DNA of 64,000 nt from Candidatus Kaistia colombiensis (GCA_029203105.1 CP119318.1:3920501-3984500), one strand, 5' to 3'; numbered from the stretch's first letter, positions 45,566 through 53,397 are shown. Numbers and translations are program-made. Notes: a model not told the origin generated them from the sequence alone.

Positions 45566-46228
45566 ATGAAATCCGCTGTCGTCGTCTTCCCCGGATCCAA
45601 TCGCGAGCGCGACATGGTCGCCGCGATCGAGAAGATCACCGGCCACCGGCCCGTCACCGTCTGGCACGGCGATCATGACCTGCCCAAGGTCGACCTGATC
45701 GTCATTCCCGGCGGCTTCTCCTATGGCGACTATCTACGCTCCGGCGCCATCGCCGCGCGCGAGCCGATCATGGGCGCCATCGCCCGGGAGGCGGAGCGCG
45801 GCGTGGCGGTTCTGGGCGTCTGCAACGGTTTCCAGATCCTGTGCGAAGCGGGCCTGCTGCCGGGCGTGCTGATGCGCAATGCCGGCCTCAAATTCATCTG
45901 CAAGGAAGTCGAGCTTCGCGTCGAGACGACGGCGAGCCAGTTCACCAGGGGCTATGCCAAGGGCGCGGTCATCCGCTCGCCGGTCGCCCATGGCGACGGC
46001 AACTACCGCACCGACGACGAGACGCTCGCCCGCCTCAAGGGCGAGGACCGCGTCGCGTTCCGCTATGTCGACAATCCGAACGGCTCGGTCGACGACATCG
46101 CCGGAATCCTGTCGGAGAAGCGCAACATCCTCGGCATGATGCCGCATCCGGAAAACCTGATCGAACCGCTGAACGGCGGCACGGACGGCAAGCCGCTGTT
46201 CGAGGCAGCGCTCTCCGCCGTCGCCTGA
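45566..46228 (+). CDS. purQ: FGAM synthase glutaminase subunit
   Basis: This 220-residue class I glutamine amidotransferase supplies ammonia to PurL. The nucleophile is Cys86 in VLGVCNGFQIL, and the His/Glu of the triad lie in MMPHPENLIEP near 193-200. PGSNRERDM at the start is the PurQ hallmark. ATG 45566 is the usual start. It is followed by a gene on the opposite strand before purL. Confidence 0.96.
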   Translation: MKSAVVVFPGSNRERDMVAAIEKITGHRPVTVWHGDHDLPKVDLIVIPGGFSYGDYLRSGAIAAREPIMGAIAREAERGVAVLGVCNGFQILCEAGLLPGVLMRNAGLKFICKEVELRVETTASQFTRGYAKGAVIRSPVAHGDGNYRTDDETLARLKGEDRVAFRYVDNPNGSVDDIAGILSEKRNILGMMPHPENLIEPLNGGTDGKPLFEAALSAVA

Positions 46229-46241
46229 CCTTCGCGCCCGC

Positions 46242-46634
46242 TCAGACCTTGACGGGATAGTCCGCCAGTTCGGGGCGCATGGCCTCGATGACGAAATCGA
46301 CCAGAGCTTCGGGGACATCGAGATAGAACTCCCGGTCCGAATAGGCCCTGACAGTCGCCTCGAGGCCGCGTTGCGTCAGCCACGCGGCCAGGTCTTCGAG
46401 CGCCTGTTGCGGCGTCAGGCTCAGGAAAGAGACCTGCGATCGGCGCTTGTCCTCGTCCCGGCCGGCCTCGGTGCTTTGGCAGAACTGAAGGTCGATATTC
46501 GCGCCGGGCTGGCGCATCCAGATCACGCGCTCGGTTCGCCGCAGCTCGACAAATCCGAGTCGCTCGATGAACAGCGCGACGATCGTCTCGAAATGCTGCG
46601 CGTCGAGACGGTTGGCGACATGATTGAACTGCAT
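46242..46634 (-). CDS. VOC-like small protein, opposite strand inside the pur cluster
   Basis: This 130-residue protein starts MQFNHVANRLDAQHFETIVAL and has a glyoxalase/bleomycin-resistance-like pattern: LFIERLGFVELRRTERVIWMRQPG followed by a C-terminal REFYLDVPEALVDFV repeat half. GGGGA lies about seven bases before ATG 46634. Catalytic metal ligands are not obvious, so an enzyme activity is doubtful. It splits purQ from purL, which needs its own promoter. Confidence 0.65.
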   Translation of the reverse strand: MQFNHVANRLDAQHFETIVALFIERLGFVELRRTERVIWMRQPGANIDLQFCQSTEAGRDEDKRRSQVSFLSLTPQQALEDLAAWLTQRGLEATVRAYSDREFYLDVPEALVDFVIEAMRPELADYPVKV

Positions 46635-46818
46635 TGGATTTCCCCGGATTGCCCAGCCGAAGCCTCGGCGGAAATCGCCCCGATGTCACGCGCGAAACGC
46701 GGAACCGCCCCGCATGGCGTCCGGCCCGACGCCGCTGCCAAGTCTTTTTCTCCCCCGCCATTTACACACGCGACCCTGCGCTCTATCGCATCGTCGAAAC
46801 ATCCGTCCGAGGTTTTCC

Positions 46819-49032
46819 GTGCTCCAGAATGATACGCCGATCACGCCCGAACTCGTCGCCAGCCATGGCCTCAAGCCTGACGAATATCAGCGCATCCTCG
46901 ATCTGATCGGCCGGGTGCCGACGCTGACCGAGCTGGGCATCTTCTCGGCGATGTGGAACGAGCATTGCTCCTACAAATCCTCGAAGCGTTGGCTGCGCAC
47001 GCTGCCGACAACCGGCCCGCGCGTCATCTGCGGCCCGGGCGAGAATGCCGGCGTCGTCGATATCGATGATGGCCAGGCGATCATCTTCAAGATGGAAAGC
47101 CACAACCACCCCTCCTTCATTGAGCCCTATCAGGGAGCGGCGACGGGTGTCGGCGGCATCCTGCGTGACGTCTTCACCATGGGCGCCCGCCCGGTCGCGG
47201 CGATGAACGCGCTGCGCTTCGGCTCGCCCGACCATCCCAAGACCCGCCATCTGGTTTCCGGCGTCGTCTCGGGCGTCGGCGGCTATGGCAATTCCTTCGG
47301 CGTGCCGACGGTCGGCGGCGAAGTGAATTTTCACGAGCGCTACAACGGCAACATCCTCGTCAATGCGTTCGCCGCAGGCCTCGCCGATGCGGACAAGATC
47401 TTCTATTCGAAGGCGGAAGGCGTCGGCCTCCCCGTCGTCTATCTCGGCTCGAAGACCGGCCGTGACGGCGTCGGCGGCGCCACCATGGCCTCGGCCGAAT
47501 TCGATGAATCGATCGAGGAGAAGCGCCCGACCGTGCAGGTCGGCGACCCCTTCGGCGAGAAGCTGCTGCTGGAAGCCTGCCTCGAGCTGATGAAGACGGG
47601 CGCCGTCATCGCCATCCAGGACATGGGCGCTGCCGGCCTCACCTGCTCGGCCGTCGAGATGGGCGCCAAGGGCGACCTCGGCATCGAGCTGGACCTCGAC
47701 AAGGTCCCCTGCCGCGAAGCCAACATGACGGCCTACGAGATGATGCTCTCGGAAAGCCAGGAGCGCATGCTGATGGTACTGCGCCCCGAGCAGGAGAAGG
47801 AAGCCGAGGCGATCTTCCACAAATGGGGGCTCGACTTCGCCATCGTCGGCTGGACCACCGACGATCTGCGCTTCCGCATCCTGCACAAGAACGTCATCGT
47901 CGCCGACCTGCCGATCAAGGAACTGGGCGACGAAGCGCCGGAATATGACCGCCCCTTCGTCCGCCGGCCGGTTCCCGCCTTCCTCAAGGCCGAAGACGTC
48001 GCCGAGCCGAACGACTATGCCGAGGCACTGCTGAAGCTGGTCTCCGCCCCCGACATGGCCTCGCGCCGCTGGGTCTGGGAGCAGTATGACCATCTGATCC
48101 AGGGCAACACCGCGCAGAAGCCGGGCGGCGACGCCGCCGTCATCCGCGTCGAGGGGCACGACAAGAAGGGCCTCGCCTTCTCGCTCGACGTTTCGCCGCG
48201 CTACTGCGAGGCGGATCCGTTCGAGGGCGGCAAGCAGGCCATCGCCGAATGCTGGCGCAACCTCTCCGCCGTTGGCGCCGCGCCGCTGGCCGCCACCGAC
48301 AATCTCAATTTCGGCAATCCGGAAAAGCCCGAGATCATGGGCCAGTTGGTCGGCGCGATCGAGGGCATCGGCGCCGCTTGCCGCGCGCTCGACTTCCCGA
48401 TCGTCTCCGGCAACGTCTCGCTCTACAACGAGACCAATGGCGTTGGCATCCTGCCGACCCCGGCCATTGGCGGCGTCGGCCTGCTGCCGGACATTGACGT
48501 GATGGCGACCGTCGCCTTCAAGAACGCCGGCGACGTCATCGTCCAGATCGGTCGCGACGGCCACCATCTCGGCCAGTCGATCTATCTGCGCGAGATCCTC
48601 GGCCGCGAGGAAGGCGCTCCGCCGCCGGTCGATCTCGCCGAGGAACGGCGCGTCGGCGACTTTGTCCGCGGCGTCATCCGCAAGCGCCTCGTCACCGCCT
48701 GCCACGACATTTCCGATGGCGGCCTGCTGGTCGCGCTGGCCGAGATGGCGATGGCGCGCGGGCTCGGCGCCTCGGTCACGCTGCCGGAAAGCGCCGCGAC
48801 GCCGCATGGCTTCCTGTTCGGCGAGGACCAGGCCCGCTACGTTCTCACGGTCTCTCCTTCCGTTCTCGACGCGGTAACGTCGGCGGCGGCGGAAGCCGGC
48901 ATCGAGGCCAAGGTGCTCGGCACGGTCGGCGGCGAGGTGTTGGATGTCGCTGAGATCGCCACCATATCTGTTGCAAAGCTGAAGCAGGGCCACGAGAATT
49001 GGTTTCCTGAATTCATGGCCGCCGCCGAGTGA
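46819..49032 (+). CDS. purL: FGAM synthase large subunit
   Basis: This 737-residue small-type PurL is the ATP-dependent synthetase of the PurSQL complex. It shows LGIFSAMWNEHCSYKSSK, KMESHNHPSFIEPYQGAATG, GVPTVGGEVNFHERYNGN, IQDMGAAGLTCSAVEMGAKG and FPIVSGNVSLYNET. The start is GTG 46819 with GAGG seven bases upstream, matching homologues that begin near NDTPITPELVASHGL. It is followed after 40 bases by bolA. Confidence 0.96.
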   Translation: MLQNDTPITPELVASHGLKPDEYQRILDLIGRVPTLTELGIFSAMWNEHCSYKSSKRWLRTLPTTGPRVICGPGENAGVVDIDDGQAIIFKMESHNHPSFIEPYQGAATGVGGILRDVFTMGARPVAAMNALRFGSPDHPKTRHLVSGVVSGVGGYGNSFGVPTVGGEVNFHERYNGNILVNAFAAGLADADKIFYSKAEGVGLPVVYLGSKTGRDGVGGATMASAEFDESIEEKRPTVQVGDPFGEKLLLEACLELMKTGAVIAIQDMGAAGLTCSAVEMGAKGDLGIELDLDKVPCREANMTAYEMMLSESQERMLMVLRPEQEKEAEAIFHKWGLDFAIVGWTTDDLRFRILHKNVIVADLPIKELGDEAPEYDRPFVRRPVPAFLKAEDVAEPNDYAEALLKLVSAPDMASRRWVWEQYDHLIQGNTAQKPGGDAAVIRVEGHDKKGLAFSLDVSPRYCEADPFEGGKQAIAECWRNLSAVGAAPLAATDNLNFGNPEKPEIMGQLVGAIEGIGAACRALDFPIVSGNVSLYNETNGVGILPTPAIGGVGLLPDIDVMATVAFKNAGDVIVQIGRDGHHLGQSIYLREILGREEGAPPPVDLAEERRVGDFVRGVIRKRLVTACHDISDGGLLVALAEMAMARGLGASVTLPESAATPHGFLFGEDQARYVLTVSPSVLDAVTSAAAEAGIEAKVLGTVGGEVLDVAEIATISVAKLKQGHENWFPEFMAAAE

Positions 49033-49072
49033 TCGGCGGTCGGATCCAGTTGACGGCCGAGGGGATAGACTG

Positions 49073-49306
49073 ATGGCAATGGACGCACGCGACATTGAGG
49101 CTCTGATCAAGGAGGCTCTTCCGGACGCGACGGTCACGATCCGCGATCTCGCGGGCGATGGTGACCATTATGCTGCCGAAGTTGTGTCCGAGGCTTTTCG
49201 CGGCAAGAACCGCGTGCAGCAGCACCAGATGATTTACGCTGCGCTCAAGGGAAACATGGGTGGCGTCCTCCATGCGCTCGCCCTGCAGACCAGCGCTCCG
49301 GATTGA
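49073..49306 (+). CDS. BolA-family protein
   Basis: This 77-residue BolA/YrbA-like protein has RDIEALIKEALPDATVTIRDL, the conserved GDGDHYAAEVVSEAFRGK and QQHQMIYAAL with the invariant His. BolA proteins pair with monothiol glutaredoxins to hold or hand over Fe-S clusters; the glutaredoxin gene is next, 36 bases away. ATG 49073 follows GAGGGG; ATG 49079 is an alternative. Confidence 0.93.
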   Translation: MAMDARDIEALIKEALPDATVTIRDLAGDGDHYAAEVVSEAFRGKNRVQQHQMIYAALKGNMGGVLHALALQTSAPD

Positions 49307-49342
49307 GATCGGCCGGCGGCCGGCAAAAAGGAAATAGTTGAG

Positions 49343-49678
49343 ATGAGCGATATCCACGCCCTTATCCAGAACGAAGTCAGCTCCAACGATGTCGTGCTCT
49401 TCCTGAAGGGCACCCCGGCGTTCCCGCAGTGCGGTTTCTCCGGCCAAGTCGTCCAGATCCTCGATTTCCTCGGCGTCGACTACAAGGGCATCAACGTGCT
49501 CGCCGACCCGGAAATCCGCCAGGGCATCAAGGACTTCTCCAACTGGCCGACCATTCCCCAGCTCTACGTCAAGGGCGAGTTCGTCGGCGGCTGCGACATC
49601 ATCCGCGAGATGTTCCAGGCCGGCGAGATGCAGAGCTTCCTGACGGAAAAGGGCATCACGGTCGCCAAGTCGGCCTGA
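49343..49678 (+). CDS. grxD: Monothiol glutaredoxin (Grx4 type)
   Basis: This 111-residue CGFS-type glutaredoxin has its active Cys30 in FPQCGFSGQ, glutathione-binding WPTIPQLYV and GGCDIIREM. It binds a [2Fe-2S] cluster with glutathione and the BolA partner, and acts in Fe-S trafficking and iron sensing. It ends the pur-bolA-grxD block and is followed by a strong terminator. Confidence 0.95.
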   Translation: MSDIHALIQNEVSSNDVVLFLKGTPAFPQCGFSGQVVQILDFLGVDYKGINVLADPEIRQGIKDFSNWPTIPQLYVKGEFVGGCDIIREMFQAGEMQSFLTEKGITVAKSA

Positions 49679-49700
49679 TCGCGAATCCAACAATTCCCGA

Positions 49701-49733
49701 GCGAGCGCGGCTGTTCCGCGCTCGCTTTTTTTT
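49701..49733 (+). terminator. Rho-independent terminator after grxD
   Basis: A perfect ten-base stem (GCGAGCGCGG with CCGCGCTCGC) and a five-base loop are followed by eight T. Confidence 0.93.
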
Positions 49734-49772
49734 GCAGGGGCGGATACCGCTCCTGCGCTTCCCTCAAACCAC

Positions 49773-49905
49773 CATGATCCCGAGGTGTCCGGCGAAGCCG
49801 GGCGCGGCCAGGGAGCGCTTCTGGCGACGCTGCCCTTCGGCGCTCTGGACTGATGGCTGGCGCCTCCTTCGAGGCTTGGCTCACGCGAAGCACCTCAGGA
49901 TCATG
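49773..49905. repeat. Dispersed-type intergenic palindromic element A
   Basis: The ends CATGATCCCGAGGTG (49773-49787) and CACCTCAGGATCATG (49891-49905) are inverted copies with one mismatch. The interior carries CCGGCGAAGCCGG and CTTCGAGGCTTGGCTCACGCGAAG. The 'GATCCTGAGGTG ... CTTCGAGG' pattern is a recurrent intergenic repeat of Hyphomicrobiales. No credible gene lies in this 514-base gap. Confidence 0.6.
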
Positions 49906-49982
49906 CCCCTGCGGTTGGAGCGATAGATCGGCCCGACAGTCGAACCGGGCGATCCCATCCGATGTTTGTACGTTCCCCATAG

Positions 49983-50085
49983 AGCGTTTTCGAGCGAAGC
50001 GGATACCGGTTCGCGTGAAGAAAACGCGATCAAGCAAAGAGCTAGAGTCGTTCCGTGTTTCCATGAAACATGGAACGACTCTAGC
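49983..50085. repeat. Composite palindromic intergenic element B
   Basis: The first half (49984-50027) folds as GCGTTTTC...GCGAA...TTCGC...GAAAACGC around GGATACCGG. The second half is a near-perfect 20-base hairpin: 50042-50061 (CTAGAGTCGTTCC...) pairs with 50065-50084 with one mismatch and a CAT loop. The first half resembles a common rhizobial intergenic motif. Confidence 0.7.
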
Positions 50086-50247
50086 CACTTCCGGAACCGG
50101 AAACGCCTGCCTCAGACTTCCTCGCCCGACGGAACCCAATCCCCCCTGCATCGTTAGTCCCCATCAGAGCAAAATTGTCGATTGATCTGCCCTTTGGCTC
50201 CGGCCAAAGGTCAGGATCCGGTCGCTCTTCGCAGAAGGAGTGGAACG

Positions 50248-50724
50248 ATGTTGACGCGGATGAAAACTATCCTGAAATCCGGCTTCGCCGTTGTTGTCGT
50301 GGCGACATCCTTGGTCGCGCTTGGCGCCCCCGCCCGGGCGGCACAATCCGGCTCCGGCGGCGACGGCTCCTTCCAGGTCGCCGACAACTGGAACGGCAAT
50401 CACTGGCATGGCGGCGGCGGCAACGACTGGCGCTGGCGTCACGGCAATGGCTGGCACGGCAACAATGGCTGGCATGGCGGCGGATGGAATGGCGGCTATT
50501 ACTATGGCGACAATAACTGGGGTGGCGCGGCCGCCGCAGCCGGAATCGTCGGCCTCGCCACCGGCGCGATGATTGCCAATTCCGCCAATCAACAGCCCTA
50601 TTATGGCGGCGGCTATGGCGGCGACTACGTCTCCTATTGCGCCAACCGCTATCGCAGCTTCGATCCGCGGACTGGCACCTATATCGGCTATGACGGCTAT
50701 CCGCATCGCTGCGTGATGCCATAG
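50248..50724 (+). CDS. Secreted Gly/Trp/His-rich protein with BA14K-like C-terminus
   Basis: This 158-residue protein has a signal peptide (about 1-32, cleavage near ARA-AQ). The middle is rich in Gly, Trp, His and Asn (NGNHWHGGGGNDWRW...). A hydrophobic segment (AAAAAGIVGLATGAMIA) and a C-terminal YCANRYRSFDPRTGTYIGYDG region resembling BA14K proteins follow. It ends Cys-Val-Met-Pro with a second Cys 24 residues earlier. AAGGAG precedes ATG 50248. It is the first of four tandem secreted genes and has its own terminator. Confidence 0.8.
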   Translation: MLTRMKTILKSGFAVVVVATSLVALGAPARAAQSGSGGDGSFQVADNWNGNHWHGGGGNDWRWRHGNGWHGNNGWHGGGWNGGYYYGDNNWGGAAAAAGIVGLATGAMIANSANQQPYYGGGYGGDYVSYCANRYRSFDPRTGTYIGYDGYPHRCVMP

Positions 50725-50741
50725 GCGAAAGGCTCCAACGC

Positions 50742-50767
50742 AGGCGGCGCGAAAGCGCCGCCTTTTT
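50742..50767 (+). terminator. Rho-independent terminator after the first secreted gene
   Basis: A nine-base stem (AGGCGGCGC with GCGCCGCCT) and a GAAA loop are followed by TTTT, 17 bases after the stop. Confidence 0.92.
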
Positions 50768-50829
50768 AGTGCGCCAACCCGGAAGCCCCGGCTGCGTGCC
50801 GAACGCGGATGGTTACCGGAAATTAACCA

Positions 50830-50889
50830 TTTGGAAAGTTGGTTTCCCCTCTGGAGTAACTAGGTCATCAACGACGGAGGGCGGCGATC
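50830..50889 (+). promoter_or_regulatory. Duplicated leader, copy 1
   Basis: TTTGGAAAGTTGGTTT (50830-50845) and GACGGAGGGCGGCGATC (50873-50889) recur with nearly identical spacing upstream of the gene at 51694. The copy probably includes the promoter and 5' untranslated leader of the gene at 50932. TTGGTT and TAACTA are possible -35 and -10 elements. Confidence 0.6.
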
Positions 50890-50931
50890 GCGCGATCGAA
50901 TGATTGCCATCGCCAATCCAGGAGATCCGTC

Positions 50932-51396
50932 ATGATCACCGAGATGAAGTCCATCCTGCATATTGGCGCCGTCGCCGCCATTTTGGGAATCAGCACGATC
51001 GGCGTCTCGGCACCCGCGCTGGCGCGCGGCCATCACAACATCGAGGATAGCGGCGGCCATGGCGGTGGCCATGGTGGCAGCGTGGGGCCGACCATGGCCA
51101 GCGCCTGGTCGACCGGCGGCATGAGCGGCTGGTCCGGCGGCGGCCATTCCGGCGGAAGCTGGTGGGGCGGCGGATCCGGCGGCAGCTGGTCCGGCGGCCA
51201 TGAGGACCACGACCGCGATCACCACCACCATCATCACCCGGGCGTGGTTATCCTTCATCCGGGCCTCTTCGCCGGGTACAACCCGTCGAGTTCCAGCTAT
51301 TCGAATGAGGCCTACGGCTACGACTATGCGCCGTGCCCCTACCCGCATCAGTACAATTACTTCGGCTTTGTCCGGAACGCCTGCGTCGTCCCGTGA
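50932..51396 (+). CDS. Secreted Gly/Ser/His-rich protein with CVVP end
   Basis: This 154-residue protein has a signal peptide (about 1-32, cleavage near ALA-RG). The mature part is Gly/Ser/Trp-rich and carries HEDHDRDHHHHHHPG, with six His in a row, a likely metal-binding stretch. It ends with a Tyr-rich segment and two cysteines (APCPYPHQYNYFGFVRNACV then VP). AGGAG precedes ATG 50932. I do not recognise a family beyond its similarity in layout to its neighbours. Confidence 0.75.
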   Translation: MITEMKSILHIGAVAAILGISTIGVSAPALARGHHNIEDSGGHGGGHGGSVGPTMASAWSTGGMSGWSGGGHSGGSWWGGGSGGSWSGGHEDHDRDHHHHHHPGVVILHPGLFAGYNPSSSSYSNEAYGYDYAPCPYPHQYNYFGFVRNACVVP

Positions 51397-51420
51397 CATC
51401 AATCCCTCCGCTCAAACCAA

Positions 51421-51450
51421 AACAGCGCGCCTCGGCGCGCTGTTTTTTTT
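51421..51450 (+). terminator. Rho-independent terminator after the second secreted gene
   Basis: The stem ACAGCGCGC with GCGCGCTGT and a CTCG loop are followed by eight T in all. Confidence 0.93.
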
Positions 51451-51597
51451 GCATTTGGCGCGACGACTGGATTGGTTCCACACCTTTCCAAGAATTAATC
51501 CGGAAACGCGCTCATCCTAAACGTCATGTCGAAGCACCGTTAAGAAAAAAGTTAATTAATTTTATTTAACCTAGCCTTCATGAATATCTTTTCAGAT

Positions 51598-51659
51598 TTT
51601 GGAAACTTGGTTTATCTGGACCAACTACCTAGATTCATGGGTGACGGAGGGCGGCGATC
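51598..51659 (+). promoter_or_regulatory. Duplicated leader, copy 2
   Basis: TTTGGAAACTTGGTTT (51598-51613) and GACGGAGGGCGGCGATC (51643-51659) match copy 1 upstream of 50932. The similarity extends to ATCGCCAAC near 51675 and the AGGAGA ribosome-binding site. An AT-rich stretch just upstream (51541-51580) is unusual for this genome. Confidence 0.6.
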
Positions 51660-51693
51660 CAGACCAATTCCAGATCGCCAACCGAGGAGAACC

Positions 51694-52068
51694 ATGATGA
51701 TCAAGCACATGAAAGCATTGCTGCAGATCGGCGCCATCGGACTCATGCTGAGCGTCGGTGCCATGGGCGGCGCAAACCTCGCCTTCGCGAACAACGATCA
51801 TGGCGGCCATAGCGGCGGCGGATCGAGCATGTCGGGCGGCTGGCATGGCGGCAGCGGCGGCGGCATGGGCGGCGGCATGCATGGCGGCGGCGGCGATCAC
51901 CACCATCCGGTCGGCGCGGCGGTCCTGGGCGCACTTCTCCTGGGTCCGACGGGCTCCGGCTCCGGCGGCACGGAGATCGACGATTCCGGTCTCCCGGTCA
52001 CATGCGGCCATATCTATACCGCACATGGCGCGATCGGGCCGCGGACCTGCGTGGCCCCTAGCTTCTAA
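51694..52068 (+). CDS. Secreted Gly/His-rich protein with CVAPSF end
   Basis: This 124-residue protein has a signal peptide (about 1-31, cleavage near AFA-NN). The mature region is Gly/His/Met-rich (NDHGGHSGGGSSMSGGWHGG, GGGDHHHPVG), then a short hydrophobic stretch and a C-terminal Cys pair (VTCGHIYTAHGAIGPRTCVA then PSF). AGGAGAACC precedes ATG 51694. Its leader, signal and C-terminal motif relate it to the gene at 50932. Function unknown; metal binding is plausible. Confidence 0.75.
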   Translation: MMIKHMKALLQIGAIGLMLSVGAMGGANLAFANNDHGGHSGGGSSMSGGWHGGSGGGMGGGMHGGGGDHHHPVGAAVLGALLLGPTGSGSGGTEIDDSGLPVTCGHIYTAHGAIGPRTCVAPSF

Positions 52069-52077
52069 ACCATCTCA

Positions 52078-52099
52078 GGGCGCGGCTTCGGCCGCGCCC
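52078..52099 (+). other. UUCG-capped hairpin between two secreted genes
   Basis: The stem GGGCGCGGC with GCCGCGCCC is closed by TTCG, an extra-stable tetraloop in RNA. There is no T-run, so it is better placed as a stability or processing element, or a weak attenuator, between the genes at 51694 and 52114. Confidence 0.6.
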
Positions 52100-52113
52100 G
52101 CGAGGGTCCAGCC

Positions 52114-52425
52114 ATGAAACCAGCCATCCGATACGTGACAGTTATCGCCCTCGGCGCCTTGGCCATCGGCTTCGGCGCCATGCCGGCCGACGCCGCCTCC
52201 GGCGGCTTTGGTGGAGGCATGGGTCAGGGAGCACCAGGGATGGTCTTCGGCGCCCCCGCCGGCAGCGGCGGCGGACCATCCGGGCCAACCCTGCAACAGC
52301 CGCCGCGCACGGGCTTCTTCCGCGACGACGGCAGCCAAATGGGCAATACCAACCCGGCCGACGAGCTCAACTGCCTGACACCGCATCATATGCCGACCGA
52401 TGCGGAAAGGCCGCCCGACTGCTGA
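52114..52425 (+). CDS. Small secreted Gly/Pro-rich protein
   Basis: This 103-residue protein has a signal peptide (about 1-27, cleavage near ADA-AS). A Gly/Pro-rich disordered segment (GGFGGGMGQGAPGMVFGAP) and a C-terminal NCLTPHHMPTDAERPPDC follow. It has the two-Cys ending of its neighbours but not the CVxP tail. It lies 45 bases after the previous gene, across a hairpin, and is probably in the same transcript. Family not recognised. Confidence 0.7.
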   Translation: MKPAIRYVTVIALGALAIGFGAMPADAASGGFGGGMGQGAPGMVFGAPAGSGGGPSGPTLQQPPRTGFFRDDGSQMGNTNPADELNCLTPHHMPTDAERPPDC

Positions 52426-52438
52426 TCGGAGCGGTTGT

Positions 52439-53290
52439 CTAACGCTTTCCGACCAGGCTTTCGAAGTCGAACAGGTTCCGGTCCAGGAGATGCGACGGGT
52501 TGGTCTTGCCGAGCGCCCGCAGCATGATCTCCTTGCGGCCGGGCGTCTGTTTCTCCCAATCCGCCAGCATCTGCTTGACGACGTTGCGCTGCAGGCCCTC
52601 CTGCGAGCCGCAGAGGTCGCAGGGGATGATCGGAAACTGCATCGCGGTGGCGAAGCGGGCGATATCGTCCTCGGCCGCATAGGCGAGCGGCCGCAGCACC
52701 AGCCGGTCGCCTTCCTCGTTCAACAGCTTCGGCGGCATGGAAGCGAGCTTGCCGCCATGGAAGAGGTTCAGGAAGAACGTCTCGAGGATGTCCTCGCGGT
52801 GATGGCCGAGCACCACGGCCTGGCACCCCTCCTCCCGCGCGATCCGGTAGAGATGGCCGCGCCGAAGTCTTGAGCAGAGCGCGCAGTAGGTCTTGCCGGG
52901 TTCGATCTTCGAGGTGACGATCGAATAGGTGTCCTGCCGCTCGATCCGGTGCGGCACGCCGAGTTCGGTCAGGTAATTGGGCAGGATCTCGGCCGGAAAG
53001 CCCGGCTGCGCCTGGTCGAGATTGCAGGCGAGCAGGTCGACCGGCAGCATGCCGCGCCACTTCAGGTCGAGCAGCAGCGCCAGCAGCGTATAGGAATCCT
53101 TGCCGCCCGACAGGCAGACCAGCCAGCGGTCGCCCGGCCGCACCATGGCGAAATCGTCGAGCGCCTGCCGCACCTGGCGGACCAGCCGCTTGCGCAGCTT
53201 GCCGAACTCAACCGTGTCCGGTCCCTTGCGGAACATCGGGTGGCAGGCATCATCGGCCAGATCGGCGGCGCGCTCGATCACATCGGACAT
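52439..53290 (-). CDS. ttcA: tRNA 2-thiocytidine(32) synthetase
   Basis: This 283-residue enzyme makes 2-thiocytidine at tRNA position 32 using an Fe-S cluster. It shows PP-loop SGGKDS (61-66), Cys136 and Cys139 in YCALCSRLRRG, and Cys224 and Cys227 in PCDLCGSQ. HHREDILETFFLNLF is also typical. I chose ATG 53290 with AAGGAG nine bases upstream. It is convergent with the last secreted gene, only 13 bases away. Confidence 0.94.
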   Translation of the reverse strand: MSDVIERAADLADDACHPMFRKGPDTVEFGKLRKRLVRQVRQALDDFAMVRPGDRWLVCLSGGKDSYTLLALLLDLKWRGMLPVDLLACNLDQAQPGFPAEILPNYLTELGVPHRIERQDTYSIVTSKIEPGKTYCALCSRLRRGHLYRIAREEGCQAVVLGHHREDILETFFLNLFHGGKLASMPPKLLNEEGDRLVLRPLAYAAEDDIARFATAMQFPIIPCDLCGSQEGLQRNVVKQMLADWEKQTPGRKEIMLRALGKTNPSHLLDRNLFDFESLVGKR

Positions 53291-53397
53291 GGACGGGAAC
53301 TCCTTGAATTCAGCTCCTTGTGCCCGGATGCGCGAGCCGGCGCAACGAAGAATGACCATTGGATGCCATTGGCAGCCATCATCATTGAACCCGAAGG

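Noticed and set aside
46783..49137. 784-codon minus-strand open frame over purL
   Set aside because: It is the complement of the strongly conserved purL; its His/Asp/Arg-rich product is typical of GC-rich antisense shadows.
49853..50185. Plus-strand frame in the repeat-rich gap after grxD
   Set aside because: Its sequence is made of palindromic repeat units and has no start signal.
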